Source of the DNA: CAVRQM01 sp965246915
Lineage (GTDB): Bacteria > Pseudomonadota > Alphaproteobacteria > Acetobacterales > Acetobacteraceae
Assembly: GCA_965246915.1 (NCBI GenBank)
Contig: CBDFGB010000016.1
Coordinates: 106,473 to 170,472 of the forward strand
Reading direction: 5' to 3'
DNA: 64,000 nt
The notes below the pieces were generated by a model that was given only the letters and a program-made list of their open reading frames with translations, searched no databases and was not told where the DNA came from. Positions 51,327-60,800 of the stretch are shown one piece after another; within the stretch, counting starts at the first letter, position 1; each line of letters starts with the position of its first letter. The position numbers were made by a program, and so were the translations under genes.

Positions 51327-53816
51327 TCAGTGTGGCAACGAAGCGCCAACTGCGGGTGGCGGCGCCACCACGGCCGACGCCGCCGGCTCGGCTGGTTCCT
51401 CCCATTCAATCGCCTCCGGCTTGCGCTGCAGAGCCTGCTCGATGACGTCGTCGACATGCGCGACCGGGATCAGCGTAAGGTTCTTGCGGACGCTTTCGGG
51501 GATATCGGCGATATCCTTTTCGTTGTCCTTTGGAATGAAGACCGTGGTGATACCGGACCTGAGAGCGGCGAGGAGCTTTTCCTTGAGTCCGCCAATCGGC
51601 AATACCCGCCCGCGCAGCGTGATCTCGCCCGTCATCGCGACCTCGCGTCGCACGGGAATGCCGGTCAACACGCTGACGATGCTGGTCGCCATCGCGATGC
51701 CAGCCGACGGTCCATCCTTGGGAGTGGCCCCCTCCGGCACATGGACATGGATATCACGCTTCTCAAACAACGTCGGCTTGATGCCGAATCGGATCGCCCG
51801 ACTGCGCACATAGGACAGTGCCGCCGAAACGCTTTCCTGCATCACGTCACCAAGCTTGCCGGTGTGCTTCACGTTGCCCTTGCCGGGCACGATGACGCTC
51901 TCGATCGTCAGGATTTCGCCGCCGACCTCGGTCCAGGCGAGGCCGGTCACGACGCCGACCATGTCTTCCGACTCCGCCTCGCCGTAGCGGAACTTGTGCA
52001 CGCCGGCAAACTTTTCGAGGTTTTTGAGCGTGACCATGACCTTTTTGGACTTCTTGGTCACGATCTCTTTCACGGCCTTCCGCGCGAGGTTGGCCAATTC
52101 GCGTTCAAGGTTGCGGACCCCCGCCTCGCGCGTGTGATAGCGTATCAGCTCGCGCAACGCCTCGTCGCTCACCGACCACTCGCCGGCCTTGAGGCTGTGC
52201 GCTTCATTAATCTTGGCGAACAGGTGACGTTTGGCGATCTCGACCTTCTCATCCTCGGTGTAGCCAGGGATGCGGATGATCTCCATCCGATCCAACAGCG
52301 GCTGCGGCATGCGCAGGCTGTTGGCCGTCGTCACGAACATGACGTCGGACAGGTCGTAGTCTACCTCGAGGTAGTGGTCGGCAAACGTGCTATTCTGTTC
52401 CGGGTCCAGCACCTCGAGCAGCGCGGACGAGGGATCACCCCGCCAATCCGCCCCCAGCTTGTCGATCTCATCAAGCAGGAACAGCGGGTTGCTGGTCTTG
52501 GCTTTCTTCATGCCCTGGATGACCTTCCCGGGCATCGATCCGATATAGGTTCTGCGATGGCCGCGCACTTCCGCCTCGTCGCGGACCCCGCCGAGGCTCA
52601 TCCGAACGAAGTTGCGTCCCGTCGCGCGCGCGATCGACTTGCCCAGCGACGTCTTGCCGACGCCGGGCGGCCCGACCAGGCAAAGAATTGGTCCCTTCAT
52701 TTTGGTCGAGCGCGACTGCACCGCCAGATACTCGAGGATCCGCTCCTTGACTTTCTCAAGGCCGTAGTGGTCAGCGTCGAGCACCCGCTCGGCTTCGACT
52801 ACGTCATTCTTGACCTTGCTGCGCTTCTTCCACGGGATCGACAGCATCCAGTCGAGATAGTTGCGCACGACCGTCGCCTCGGCGCTCATGGGGCTCATGG
52901 TGCGCAGCTTCTTCAGCTCGCCCAGCGCTTTCTCCAGCGCTTCCTTGCTCAGACGGGTGGCCTTGATGCGAGACTCAAGCTCGGCGGTCTCGTCCTTTCC
53001 GTCCTCGCCCTCGCCCAACTCCTTCTGGATGGCCTTGAGCTGCTCGTTCAGATAGTATTCGCGTTGGGTTTTTTCCATTTGGCGCTTGACGCGATTGCGA
53101 ATGCGCTTCTCGACCTGAAGCACGCCGATCTCGGACTCCATGTGAGCGAATACCCGCTCCAGGCGTTCGCCGACCTTCACCGTCTCCAGCAATTCCTGCT
53201 TTTCGGCGATCTTGAGGTTCAGATGCGCCGCGACCGTGTCGGCGAGTTTCGCCGGTTCCTCGATCTGATTGAGCGAGACCAGGACTTCCGGCGCGATCTT
53301 CTTGTTGAGCTTTATGTATTGCTCAAACTGGCCGATCACGGTGCGCCCCAGCGCGTCCAACTCTTTCGGCTCGCCCACCTCCTCGGCGAGCAACTCGGCG
53401 AAGACCTCGAAATGACTTTCGGTTTCTTTGAACGCTGAAATCTGCGCGCGCCGGGTGCCCTCGACCAGCACTTTTACGGTGCCGTCCGGCAGCTTGAGCA
53501 GCTGAAGGATCGTGGACACCGTGCCGACGCGATAGATATCGTCGGCTGCCGGATCGTCCTGGGCCGCATTCTTCTGGGCGACAAGAAGGATCTGCTTGTC
53601 CTCCTTCATCACCGCTTCGAGCGCCCGCACCGACTTCTCGCGCCCGACGAACAGGGGCACGATCATGTGTGGAAACACGACAATGTCGCGCAACGGAAGG
53701 ACGGGCAGCAGCTCGCCGCGCACCGGCGACGGCGGCTTGCTCTCGCGCTTTGACCGAGCCGGCGTCGGCGGAGTGGGCGGATCGCGTTCGGGGGTGCCGG
53801 GATCGGATGGCGCCAT
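51327..53816 (-). CDS. lon: ATP-dependent protease Lon
   Basis: Cytosolic AAA+ serine protease degrading misfolded and regulatory proteins. The N-terminal substrate domain begins LPVLPLRDIVVFPHM. Walker A is GPPGVGKT; Walker B is FLLDEIDK. The protease domain has catalytic Ser in KDGPSAGIAMA and Lys in GGLKEKLLAA. 829 residues including about 35 Pro/Ser-rich N-terminal residues and an Ala-rich tail. GAGGAGG lies seven bases before the ATG. Confidence 0.97.
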   Translation of the reverse strand: MAPSDPGTPERDPPTPPTPARSKRESKPPSPVRGELLPVLPLRDIVVFPHMIVPLFVGREKSVRALEAVMKEDKQILLVAQKNAAQDDPAADDIYRVGTVSTILQLLKLPDGTVKVLVEGTRRAQISAFKETESHFEVFAELLAEEVGEPKELDALGRTVIGQFEQYIKLNKKIAPEVLVSLNQIEEPAKLADTVAAHLNLKIAEKQELLETVKVGERLERVFAHMESEIGVLQVEKRIRNRVKRQMEKTQREYYLNEQLKAIQKELGEGEDGKDETAELESRIKATRLSKEALEKALGELKKLRTMSPMSAEATVVRNYLDWMLSIPWKKRSKVKNDVVEAERVLDADHYGLEKVKERILEYLAVQSRSTKMKGPILCLVGPPGVGKTSLGKSIARATGRNFVRMSLGGVRDEAEVRGHRRTYIGSMPGKVIQGMKKAKTSNPLFLLDEIDKLGADWRGDPSSALLEVLDPEQNSTFADHYLEVDYDLSDVMFVTTANSLRMPQPLLDRMEIIRIPGYTEDEKVEIAKRHLFAKINEAHSLKAGEWSVSDEALRELIRYHTREAGVRNLERELANLARKAVKEIVTKKSKKVMVTLKNLEKFAGVHKFRYGEAESEDMVGVVTGLAWTEVGGEILTIESVIVPGKGNVKHTGKLGDVMQESVSAALSYVRSRAIRFGIKPTLFEKRDIHVHVPEGATPKDGPSAGIAMATSIVSVLTGIPVRREVAMTGEITLRGRVLPIGGLKEKLLAALRSGITTVFIPKDNEKDIADIPESVRKNLTLIPVAHVDDVIEQALQRKPEAIEWEEPAEPAASAVVAPPPAVGASLPH

Positions 53817-53963
53817 GGGGAGACCTCCTCAAGGACAGTCGGCCAGGACCGGGATAGTGGCGAGTCCTCCCAACTATGGCGAGGACGTTAGGCGACGGAT
53901 GCGAAATCAATTCCCACGAAACAAAATGTGATGGCGGCGCGTGAAATGACGTCGTTGGCATGC

Positions 53964-53983
53964 GGGAGCCTCGCAAGGCTCCC
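53964..53983 (-). other. Hairpin in the clpX-lon spacer
   Basis: GGGAGCCT and AGGCTCCC form a perfect 8-bp stem with a CGCA loop, 17 bases after the clpX stop. There is no T-run, so full termination is unlikely; partial termination or mRNA end protection would let lon be controlled separately from clpX. Confidence 0.5.
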
Positions 53984-53999
53984 CAGACATCTCAAATGT

Positions 54000-55253
54000 T
54001 TAAGCCGTGTTCTCCGCGCGACCCTGCCCGTAAACGAAGACCGGTGTTGCCCGGCCCTCGGCGACCTCGCGGTTGATGACGACCTCTTCGATCCCGTCAA
54101 GGCTCGGCAGGTCGAACATCGTCGACAACAGGATGCTCTCCATGATGGAGCGCAGCCCGCGCGCACCTGTCTTGCGGGCGATCGCTCGGCGCGCGACCGA
54201 CCCCATCGCGTCGTCGGTGAAGGAGAGCTTGACGCCCTCCATCTCGAACAGCCGGCCGTACTGCTTGACCAAAGCGTTCTTCGGCTTGGTCAGAATTTCC
54301 ACCAGCGCAGGCTCGTCCAGATCCTCGAGCGTCGCGACCACCGGCAGGCGACCGATAAACTCTGGGATCAGGCCGAACCGCAGCAAGTCCTCCGGCTCGA
54401 CCTCGCGCAGGATCGCCCCCGTCCGCCGCTCGTCCACGCTGCGGACCTCGGCCCCGTAACCGATACCCGACCCTTTTCCGCGAGCCGATATGATCTTTTC
54501 CAACCCTGCGAACGCGCCGCCGCAAATGAACAAGATGTTCGTTGTGTCAACCTGCAGGAATTCCTGCTGCGGGTGCTTTCGCCCACCCTGCGGCGGCACG
54601 GAGGCGACCGTCCCCTCCATGATCTTCAGCAACGCCTGTTGCACACCCTCGCCGCTGACGTCGCGGGTGATCGACGGATTGTCGGATTTGCGGCTGATCT
54701 TGTCCACCTCGTCGATGTAGACGATGCCGCGCTGCGCCCGCTCCACGTTGTAATCCGCCGATTGCAGGAGCTTCAGGATGATGTTCTCGACGTCCTCGCC
54801 GACATACCCTGCCTCGGTCAGCGTCGTGGCGTCGGCCATTGTGAAGGGGACGTCCAGGATGCGCGCCAAGGTCTGAGCCAGCAGCGTCTTGCCGGACCCC
54901 GTCGGCCCGACCAGCATGATATTGGACTTCGCGATCTCGATATCGTTGTTTTTGGCGCCGTGGGCGAGGCGCTTGTAATGGTTGTGAACCGCGACACTGA
55001 GCACCCGCTTGGCGTGGGACTGCCCGATCACGTAATCGTCGAGAACCTTGCAGATCTCCTTCGGCGTGGGGACGCCGTCGCGTGACTTCACGAGGTGCGT
55101 CTTGTGCTCCTCGCGGATGATGTCCATGCACAGCTCGACGCACTCATCGCAAATGAAGACCGTCGGTCCCGCGATCAGTTTGCGAACCTCATGCTGCGAC
55201 TTGCCGCAGAACGAGCAATAGAGGGTGTTCTTGGACTCCGGCGCCTTGCTCAT
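54000..55253 (-). CDS. clpX: ClpX, ATP-dependent unfoldase of ClpXP
   Basis: Recognises and unfolds substrates for ClpP. The N-terminal zinc domain has Cys13, Cys16, Cys35 and Cys38 (CSFC, CDEC). Walker A is GPTGSGKT (116-123), Walker B is IVYIDEVDK, and the ClpP-contact loop is IGF-like in the segment LIPEFIGRLPVV. 417 residues. A 232-base gap with a promoter-like site separates it from clpP. Confidence 0.97.
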   Translation of the reverse strand: MSKAPESKNTLYCSFCGKSQHEVRKLIAGPTVFICDECVELCMDIIREEHKTHLVKSRDGVPTPKEICKVLDDYVIGQSHAKRVLSVAVHNHYKRLAHGAKNNDIEIAKSNIMLVGPTGSGKTLLAQTLARILDVPFTMADATTLTEAGYVGEDVENIILKLLQSADYNVERAQRGIVYIDEVDKISRKSDNPSITRDVSGEGVQQALLKIMEGTVASVPPQGGRKHPQQEFLQVDTTNILFICGGAFAGLEKIISARGKGSGIGYGAEVRSVDERRTGAILREVEPEDLLRFGLIPEFIGRLPVVATLEDLDEPALVEILTKPKNALVKQYGRLFEMEGVKLSFTDDAMGSVARRAIARKTGARGLRSIMESILLSTMFDLPSLDGIEEVVINREVAEGRATPVFVYGQGRAENTA

Positions 55254-55305
55254 GCCTACTCCTCACACCGCGGTCCTGCCCGGGACCGAACGGGCTCGCT
55301 GTCAC

Positions 55306-55335
55306 AATCTAGTCCCCGCGCCGAGGCGGCCACAA
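55306..55335 (-). promoter_or_regulatory. Candidate clpX promoter
   Basis: On the minus strand TTGTGG (55335-55330) and TAGATT (55311-55306) are 18 bases apart, about 53 bases upstream of the clpX ATG. Each box matches the sigma70 consensus at four of six or fewer, so support is weak. The rest of the clpP-clpX spacer (55336-55485) is GC-rich with no gene. Confidence 0.3.
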
Positions 55336-55485
55336 GCCGAACGGACGCGATCCCCGACACACGCACACGCCAGACTCGCATGCACGAGCTATGCCGGATG
55401 AGCCGCCACGCCCATCAGGTGGGCGCTGCTCGCGCCCGGCGCAACCGGCCAGCCGCGCCCGCCGAACGGGCCGGCCGCGCGTGGC

Positions 55486-56127
55486 TCAGATCTTGCCGTC
55501 GCTCTCGGGCGGCAGGGGCCGGTTCTCGACCACCTCATCCACGATCCCGAACTCCCGGCTTTCCTCGGCGGAAAGATAGCTGTCCCGTTCGAGCTTGTCC
55601 TGGATAGCCTCAAGGCTCTGGCCGGTATGGCGGACATAGATCTCATTGAGCCGCTGCCGCGTGTATAGGATCTCGCGCGCCTGAATTTCGATGTCCGCTG
55701 CCTGGCCCTGCGCGCCGCCGGACGGCTGGTGCACCATGATCCGGGCGTTCGGCAGGGCGTAGCGCTTGCCCTTCGCTCCCGCGGCGAGGAGCAGGCTGCC
55801 CATCGAGGCGGCCTGGCCGATGCAAACCGTGCTGACCGGACTGCGGATGAACTGCATCGTGTCGTAGATCGCAAGACCCGCCGAGACGACCCCGCCCGGG
55901 CTATTGATATAGAAGGCGATGTCCTTGGACGGGTTCTCGCTTTCGAGGAACAGCAGCTGGGCGCAGACCAGCGCGCTGATCTGGTCGAACACCGGCCCGG
56001 TCAGGAAGATGATCCGCTCCTTCAGCAAGCGCGAATAGATGTCGAACGCCCGCTCGCCGCGCGCGGTCTGCTCGACCACCATCGGCACCAGATTGCCGAA
56101 AACCTCAACGGGATCGCGATCCCTCAT
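55486..56127 (-). CDS. clpP: ClpP, proteolytic subunit of ClpXP
   Basis: Tetradecameric serine protease. The catalytic triad is Ser108 in AASMGS, His133 in MVHQPSGG and Asp182 in KLERDSYLS. YINSPGGVVSAGLAIYDTMQ is the substrate strand region. 213 residues. It lies between tig and clpX, the usual order. Confidence 0.96.
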   Translation of the reverse strand: MRDRDPVEVFGNLVPMVVEQTARGERAFDIYSRLLKERIIFLTGPVFDQISALVCAQLLFLESENPSKDIAFYINSPGGVVSAGLAIYDTMQFIRSPVSTVCIGQAASMGSLLLAAGAKGKRYALPNARIMVHQPSGGAQGQAADIEIQAREILYTRQRLNEIYVRHTGQSLEAIQDKLERDSYLSAEESREFGIVDEVVENRPLPPESDGKI

Positions 56128-56193
56128 ACCCGAAACCTTCCTGATGCGGACGACGCCGCGCTTGGCGCCAGACCCAATGACCAGATGCTAGAT

Positions 56194-56225
56194 GGCTGAC
56201 AAGCCTTGCCCATCCAGTGTCAGCC
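56194..56225 (-). other. Stem-loop at the tig-clpP junction
   Basis: GGCTGACA (56194-56201) and TGTCAGCC (56218-56225) are perfect inverted arms around 16 bases, overlapping the tig stop codon. It could be a processing or attenuation site between tig and clpP; no T-tract follows. Confidence 0.4.
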
Positions 56226-57611
56226 GGCCATCCCCGTCATCTGCCCGGGCGCGTCCTCGGTCGGGGCGGTCGTCGCCGCGTCCGAATTGGCGAGTTCCGC
56301 CTCGCGCGCGAGGTCCTCCGGTGAGACCACCTGCTCGGTCACCTGCGCCAGCTCCAACACGAAGTCGACGACTTTCTCCTCGAAGATCGGGCCCCGCAGC
56401 CCCTCGACGGCCTCCGGATTCTTGCGGAAGAAGTCGAGTACCTGCTGCTCCTGGCCCTGATACCGGCCCGCCTCCGCCCGCATCGCCCGCGCCAACTCGT
56501 CGTTGGTCACGGTGATCGCGTTGCTCCGGCCGATCTCGGCGAGCAGCAGCCCGAGCCGCACCCGCCGCTCCGCGATGCCGCGATACTCTGCCTTCAGCGT
56601 CTCGTCGTCCTTTCCGGCGTCCTCGGCGTCGGCCGAGCCCTGGGTCCGGTCCGCCTCGATCCGCTGCCAGATCTGGGCGAATTCCGCGTCCACCATGGTC
56701 TGCGGCACCGCGAAATCGGCGCGCGCCGCCAGCGCGTCCAGCAACTGCCGCTTGATCCGCAGGCGCGACAGCTGGTCGTACTCGCGCTGCACCTGCCGTG
56801 ACAGCAGAGCGCGGACATCGTCCAGTCCGTCGAAGCCCAGCGACTTGCCGAACTCGTCGTCGATCGGCGGCAGGATCGCCTGCTTAAGGGCCTTCGCGGT
56901 CACCTCGAACGTCGCGGGCTTGCCGGCCACCTCGGCCGCGCCATAATCGGCCGGGAACGTGACCTCGATCGTGCGGCTCTCGCCGGCGCGGATCCCGTCC
57001 AGTTGCTCGGCGAATCCGGGGATGAACCCGGCGGCGCCGATCTCGACGTCGATGTCATTGCCGGTGCCGCCCTGGAAGGCCACGCCGTCCAGTTTGCCGG
57101 TGAAGTCGATCGCGACGATGTCGCCGTGCGCGGCCGCGCGGTCCTCCTCGATCGGCTCGACCTTGCGCGCACGACGCGCGATTTCGCCCAGCGCCTTATC
57201 GATCGTCTCCGCCGACGGCTCGGCCTTCAGCCTCGTCAGCACGATGTCGGCCATGTCCGGCGGCGTGATCTCCGGCAGCAGCTCGACCTCGACGTTGAAT
57301 TCGAGATCCTTCGCCTCGTCGACGCTGGTGACCTCGACCTTCGGCTGGGTCGCCGAGCGCAGCCCGCGATCGCTGAGCACCTGCTTGGTCGCGTCGTTGA
57401 CGCTCTCCTCCAGCACCTCGGCCAAAACCGCGCCGCCATAGCGCTTGCGCACCAGGTTGGCGGGGACCTTGCCGGGCCGAAACCCCGGCAGGCGGATGTC
57501 GCGGCCGATCTGTGCCAGCCGCTCGGAGCGTTTGCCCTCGATGTCGGCGGCCGGCACGACGATCGTAAAGCCGCGCCGCAGCCCCTCGGAGAGCGTCTCG
57601 GTAACCTGCAT
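56220..57611 (-). CDS. tig: Trigger factor
   Basis: Ribosome-bound chaperone. The N-terminal ribosome-binding domain has the signature GFRPGKVPANLVRKRYG. The FKBP-type PPIase domain (about 150-245) has GDIVAIDFTGKLDGVAFQGGTGNDIDVEIG in blocks. The C-terminal substrate-cradle domain is helical and ends in an Ala/Thr/Pro-rich tail. 463 residues. First gene of the tig-clpP-clpX-lon-hup set, downstream of tRNA-Leu. Confidence 0.96.
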   Translation of the reverse strand: MQVTETLSEGLRRGFTIVVPAADIEGKRSERLAQIGRDIRLPGFRPGKVPANLVRKRYGGAVLAEVLEESVNDATKQVLSDRGLRSATQPKVEVTSVDEAKDLEFNVEVELLPEITPPDMADIVLTRLKAEPSAETIDKALGEIARRARKVEPIEEDRAAAHGDIVAIDFTGKLDGVAFQGGTGNDIDVEIGAAGFIPGFAEQLDGIRAGESRTIEVTFPADYGAAEVAGKPATFEVTAKALKQAILPPIDDEFGKSLGFDGLDDVRALLSRQVQREYDQLSRLRIKRQLLDALAARADFAVPQTMVDAEFAQIWQRIEADRTQGSADAEDAGKDDETLKAEYRGIAERRVRLGLLLAEIGRSNAITVTNDELARAMRAEAGRYQGQEQQVLDFFRKNPEAVEGLRGPIFEEKVVDFVLELAQVTEQVVSPEDLAREAELANSDAATTAPTEDAPGQMTGMAG

Positions 57612-57653
57612 GTGCCCGGAAAATCCCTATCTTCCGCCCGACCAGGCGGATGG

Positions 57654-57738
<85 letters not shown>

Positions 57739-57817
57739 GGCGCGGGTGTGAGCCTTTGCGGATAGCGCACGGTCGGGGCGGGTGCAAGATCGTGGGGCGC
57801 GGCCGCCCGCCGCACCC

Positions 57818-60800
57818 TCAATGATGCGCGAAAACCTGCTCCATCCGCGGCGCCTCGTGCCACAGTGGCAGCCCCGACGCCACCAAACCGGGAGGCGTGT
57901 ATCCGGCCGCCGCGACCGCCCCCTCACCCGGAATCCAGTCCGGCGCCGCGAACGACTGCGCCGGCTTCGCCACCGCCGCCATCGGCAGGAACGCGGCCGA
58001 CGCCAGTTGCAACGCCGCGCCGCCCACCAGCTTGATCGTGTGCTGGTCCGCCTGGACCGCGAAATGGTTGCCGCTCAGCGCGCCGGCCACCTGATACGTC
58101 GTCGTCCCCGCCGACCCCACGACAGTCAGCGTCGTGCCGCTGACCACGGCCGAGGAGACCGTCTCGGCGGAGAAGGTGATCGCGTCGCCCAGCGCCAGCC
58201 CGCCGATCGCGCCAGTGAACGTCGTCTGCGCGTCGAGTCGCAGAGTCCCCACCGCCCCGCTCGCGAAGGTCACCCCGCGCGAGGTCGCGCCGGCCAGCTG
58301 GAGGGTCGAGGCATTCTCGATCCGCAGCGCGCCGCTACCGCTCACGGAGTTGGAGATCTTCAGCACCCCGCCCTTCGCGTCGATCGTGCCGTTGTCGAGC
58401 ACCGCGCCGACCAGCGTGCCAAAACCCTGGACCAGCCCGGTCGTGCCGATCGTCGTGGCGGTCGCGGTGTAGGTCTGGCCGTCCAGTTTCAGCACGCCGT
58501 TGCCGGTGATCGTCCCGGCGGTCGTCGTCGCGGCCAGTTCCAGAGTGCTGCCCGCATCGACCAGCAGAGCGCCCGCGCCCGTTGCCCCGGCGGCAAGTTT
58601 CAGCAGTCCGCCGTTGGACTCGATCGTGCCGGCGTTCACGACGGCGCTCGCCAGCGTGCCGAAGCCCAGCACCCTGCCACCCGAGACCACGCTGGCCGCC
58701 CCGGTCACGGATAACCCATCCAGTTTCAGCACGCCGCTGTCGAGGATGGTCCCCGCGGTCGTCGCGGCTGCCAGTTCCAGCGTGCTGCCGGCATCGACCA
58801 CCAGCGCGCCCACGCCGCTCGCCCCGGCGGACAGTTTCAGCAATCCGCCGTTGGACTCGATCGTCCCGGCATTGGCGGCAGCGTTCGCCACCGTCCCGCG
58901 ACCGAGGATTTTGCCACCCGCCAGCACGCTCGCCGCGCCGGTGACGGAGAACCCGTCGAGTTGCAGCACGCCGCTGTCCAGGATCGTCCCGGCTGTCGCG
59001 GCCGCCCCGAGTTCCAGCGTGCTGGCGGCATCCACCACCAGCCGCCCCGCCCCGCTCGCGCCGGCCGAGAGTTTCAGCAATCCGGCGTTGGACTCGATCG
59101 TGCCGCTGTTGGCCACCGCGTTGGCGATGGCTCCCGACCCGAGGATTCGCCCGCCGCTGCCCACCGACAGTGCGGCGATGCTGAACGTCCCGCCGGCGAT
59201 ATTGAACAGGCCGCTATCGGCAATCGTGTTGGTGCTGGTGAACCCCCGTCCGCCGAGGACAGCCAGCGTCCCAGCCGCGGCGACGGAGGTCAACGTGCTC
59301 TCCAGCGCGGTGTATGTCGCGGTACCGAACTGGATCACCGAGCCGACCCCGTTCAATGTGACTTTCCCGGCGATCGTGGTGGGTGCCGCCTGGTTCAGCC
59401 GCAGCACGGCGCCCGCATCGGCCCGCAGCGCCCCCGCCCCGGTCACCGCGCCGGCGAAGGTCAGCGTGCCGCCCTGCGCATACAGCAGCCCGGCACTGGC
59501 GACCGGCGGCTTGATCACGCCCGCGCCAAGGATCGTGCCGGTGGCGGACACAGTGAGCGTCCCGGCCGACGCGAACGTGCCGCCGCTGAGTTGAAGGATT
59601 CCGTTGTCGGTGATGGTTTTCGTCGTGGTGTAGCCGCGCGAACCCAGGATGCGCAGCGCGCCGGACGTGCCGACGGAGGAGAGGGTGGACTCGAGAGAAG
59701 TGTAGGTCCCGGTCGAGGACTTATAGGATCGAACGAGCGAGCCGGCACCGCTCAGGGTAAGGTTGGCGCTGAGCGTCGAGACGGTCCGATCGGTCCCCAC
59801 ATCGAGCGTGGAAGCGCCGGTGACAGAGTATGTCCCGCCGCTTAGGGTCGTCGTGGCGAGGTTTGTGAACGTGACCGCGTAGATCGAGAGGCTGTCGCCG
59901 TTGCTGACTGCGATCGTCCCTTGGTTTGAGAAGCTCTGGCCGCCGATCGTGAACCAGCCGGCGCTCGTGCCGGCAAGGATCGTCCCCTTGTTGACGAGGC
60001 TGTCCGTCGTTTGCCCACCGGACGCAAGGTAGCCTCCCGCGTAGCCGCTGACGTTGCTGTCCTGCACCACGAGCTTGCTGCCCAGCGTCAGGGTTTCGCC
60101 GACCCCGCCGGGATCGTATCCGATCACGCCGTAGCCGTAGTTTCCCTGGCTCGACATGGTGATCGTGGCGTTGTCCAGGGTCGTCGTACCCGCGACCTCC
60201 AACTGCGCGAACGCACCGAGCATCACCGCGCCGGCACCCGTGCCCGATGTCCCGGTCAGGACGATCCCGTCCGAAATGTAGACAAACGAATACGTCGCGC
60301 TCAGATCCAGGATGCCGCGATAGGTGACCCCATCCAGTGTGCCGCCGGTGAAAGCGTTTCCGCTGGCGCTACCTGTGATGACGCCGCCAGTGATGGTGCC
60401 CGCGCTCAGCAGACCGACGGTCCCCAACGAGGTATTGGCGCCGACCACGAGCGTCGTCCCCGTATTCACCAAATCGCCGCCCACATTCAGAGTCGAGCCC
60501 GACAGCACCAGGGTCTTCGCCTGCGCGGTGGTGAATCTTCCATACAGATTGACGGTCGATGCGGTGGCGCTGATCGAGCCGATGGTTCCCCATGCCGTTG
60601 TGGAGTCGCTGCCGAGTTGCAGTGTTCCACCACCCGTGACCGCGATCTTGCCGGTGTTTGACCAGCCCGCGTACAGGACGACCGACGCGGCCGCGCCAGT
60701 GATGGTCCCCGTATTGCTGAAAGTCGTCGACGTGACGGTCAGGACATCGCCGTTACTGGTAGCGATAGTCGCCTGATTGACGAAGTTGTTGCCTCCAATC

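Noticed and set aside
51258..53438. 726-codon plus-strand frame opposite lon
   Set aside because: Complement of a fully conserved Lon coding sequence; no motif or start site of its own.
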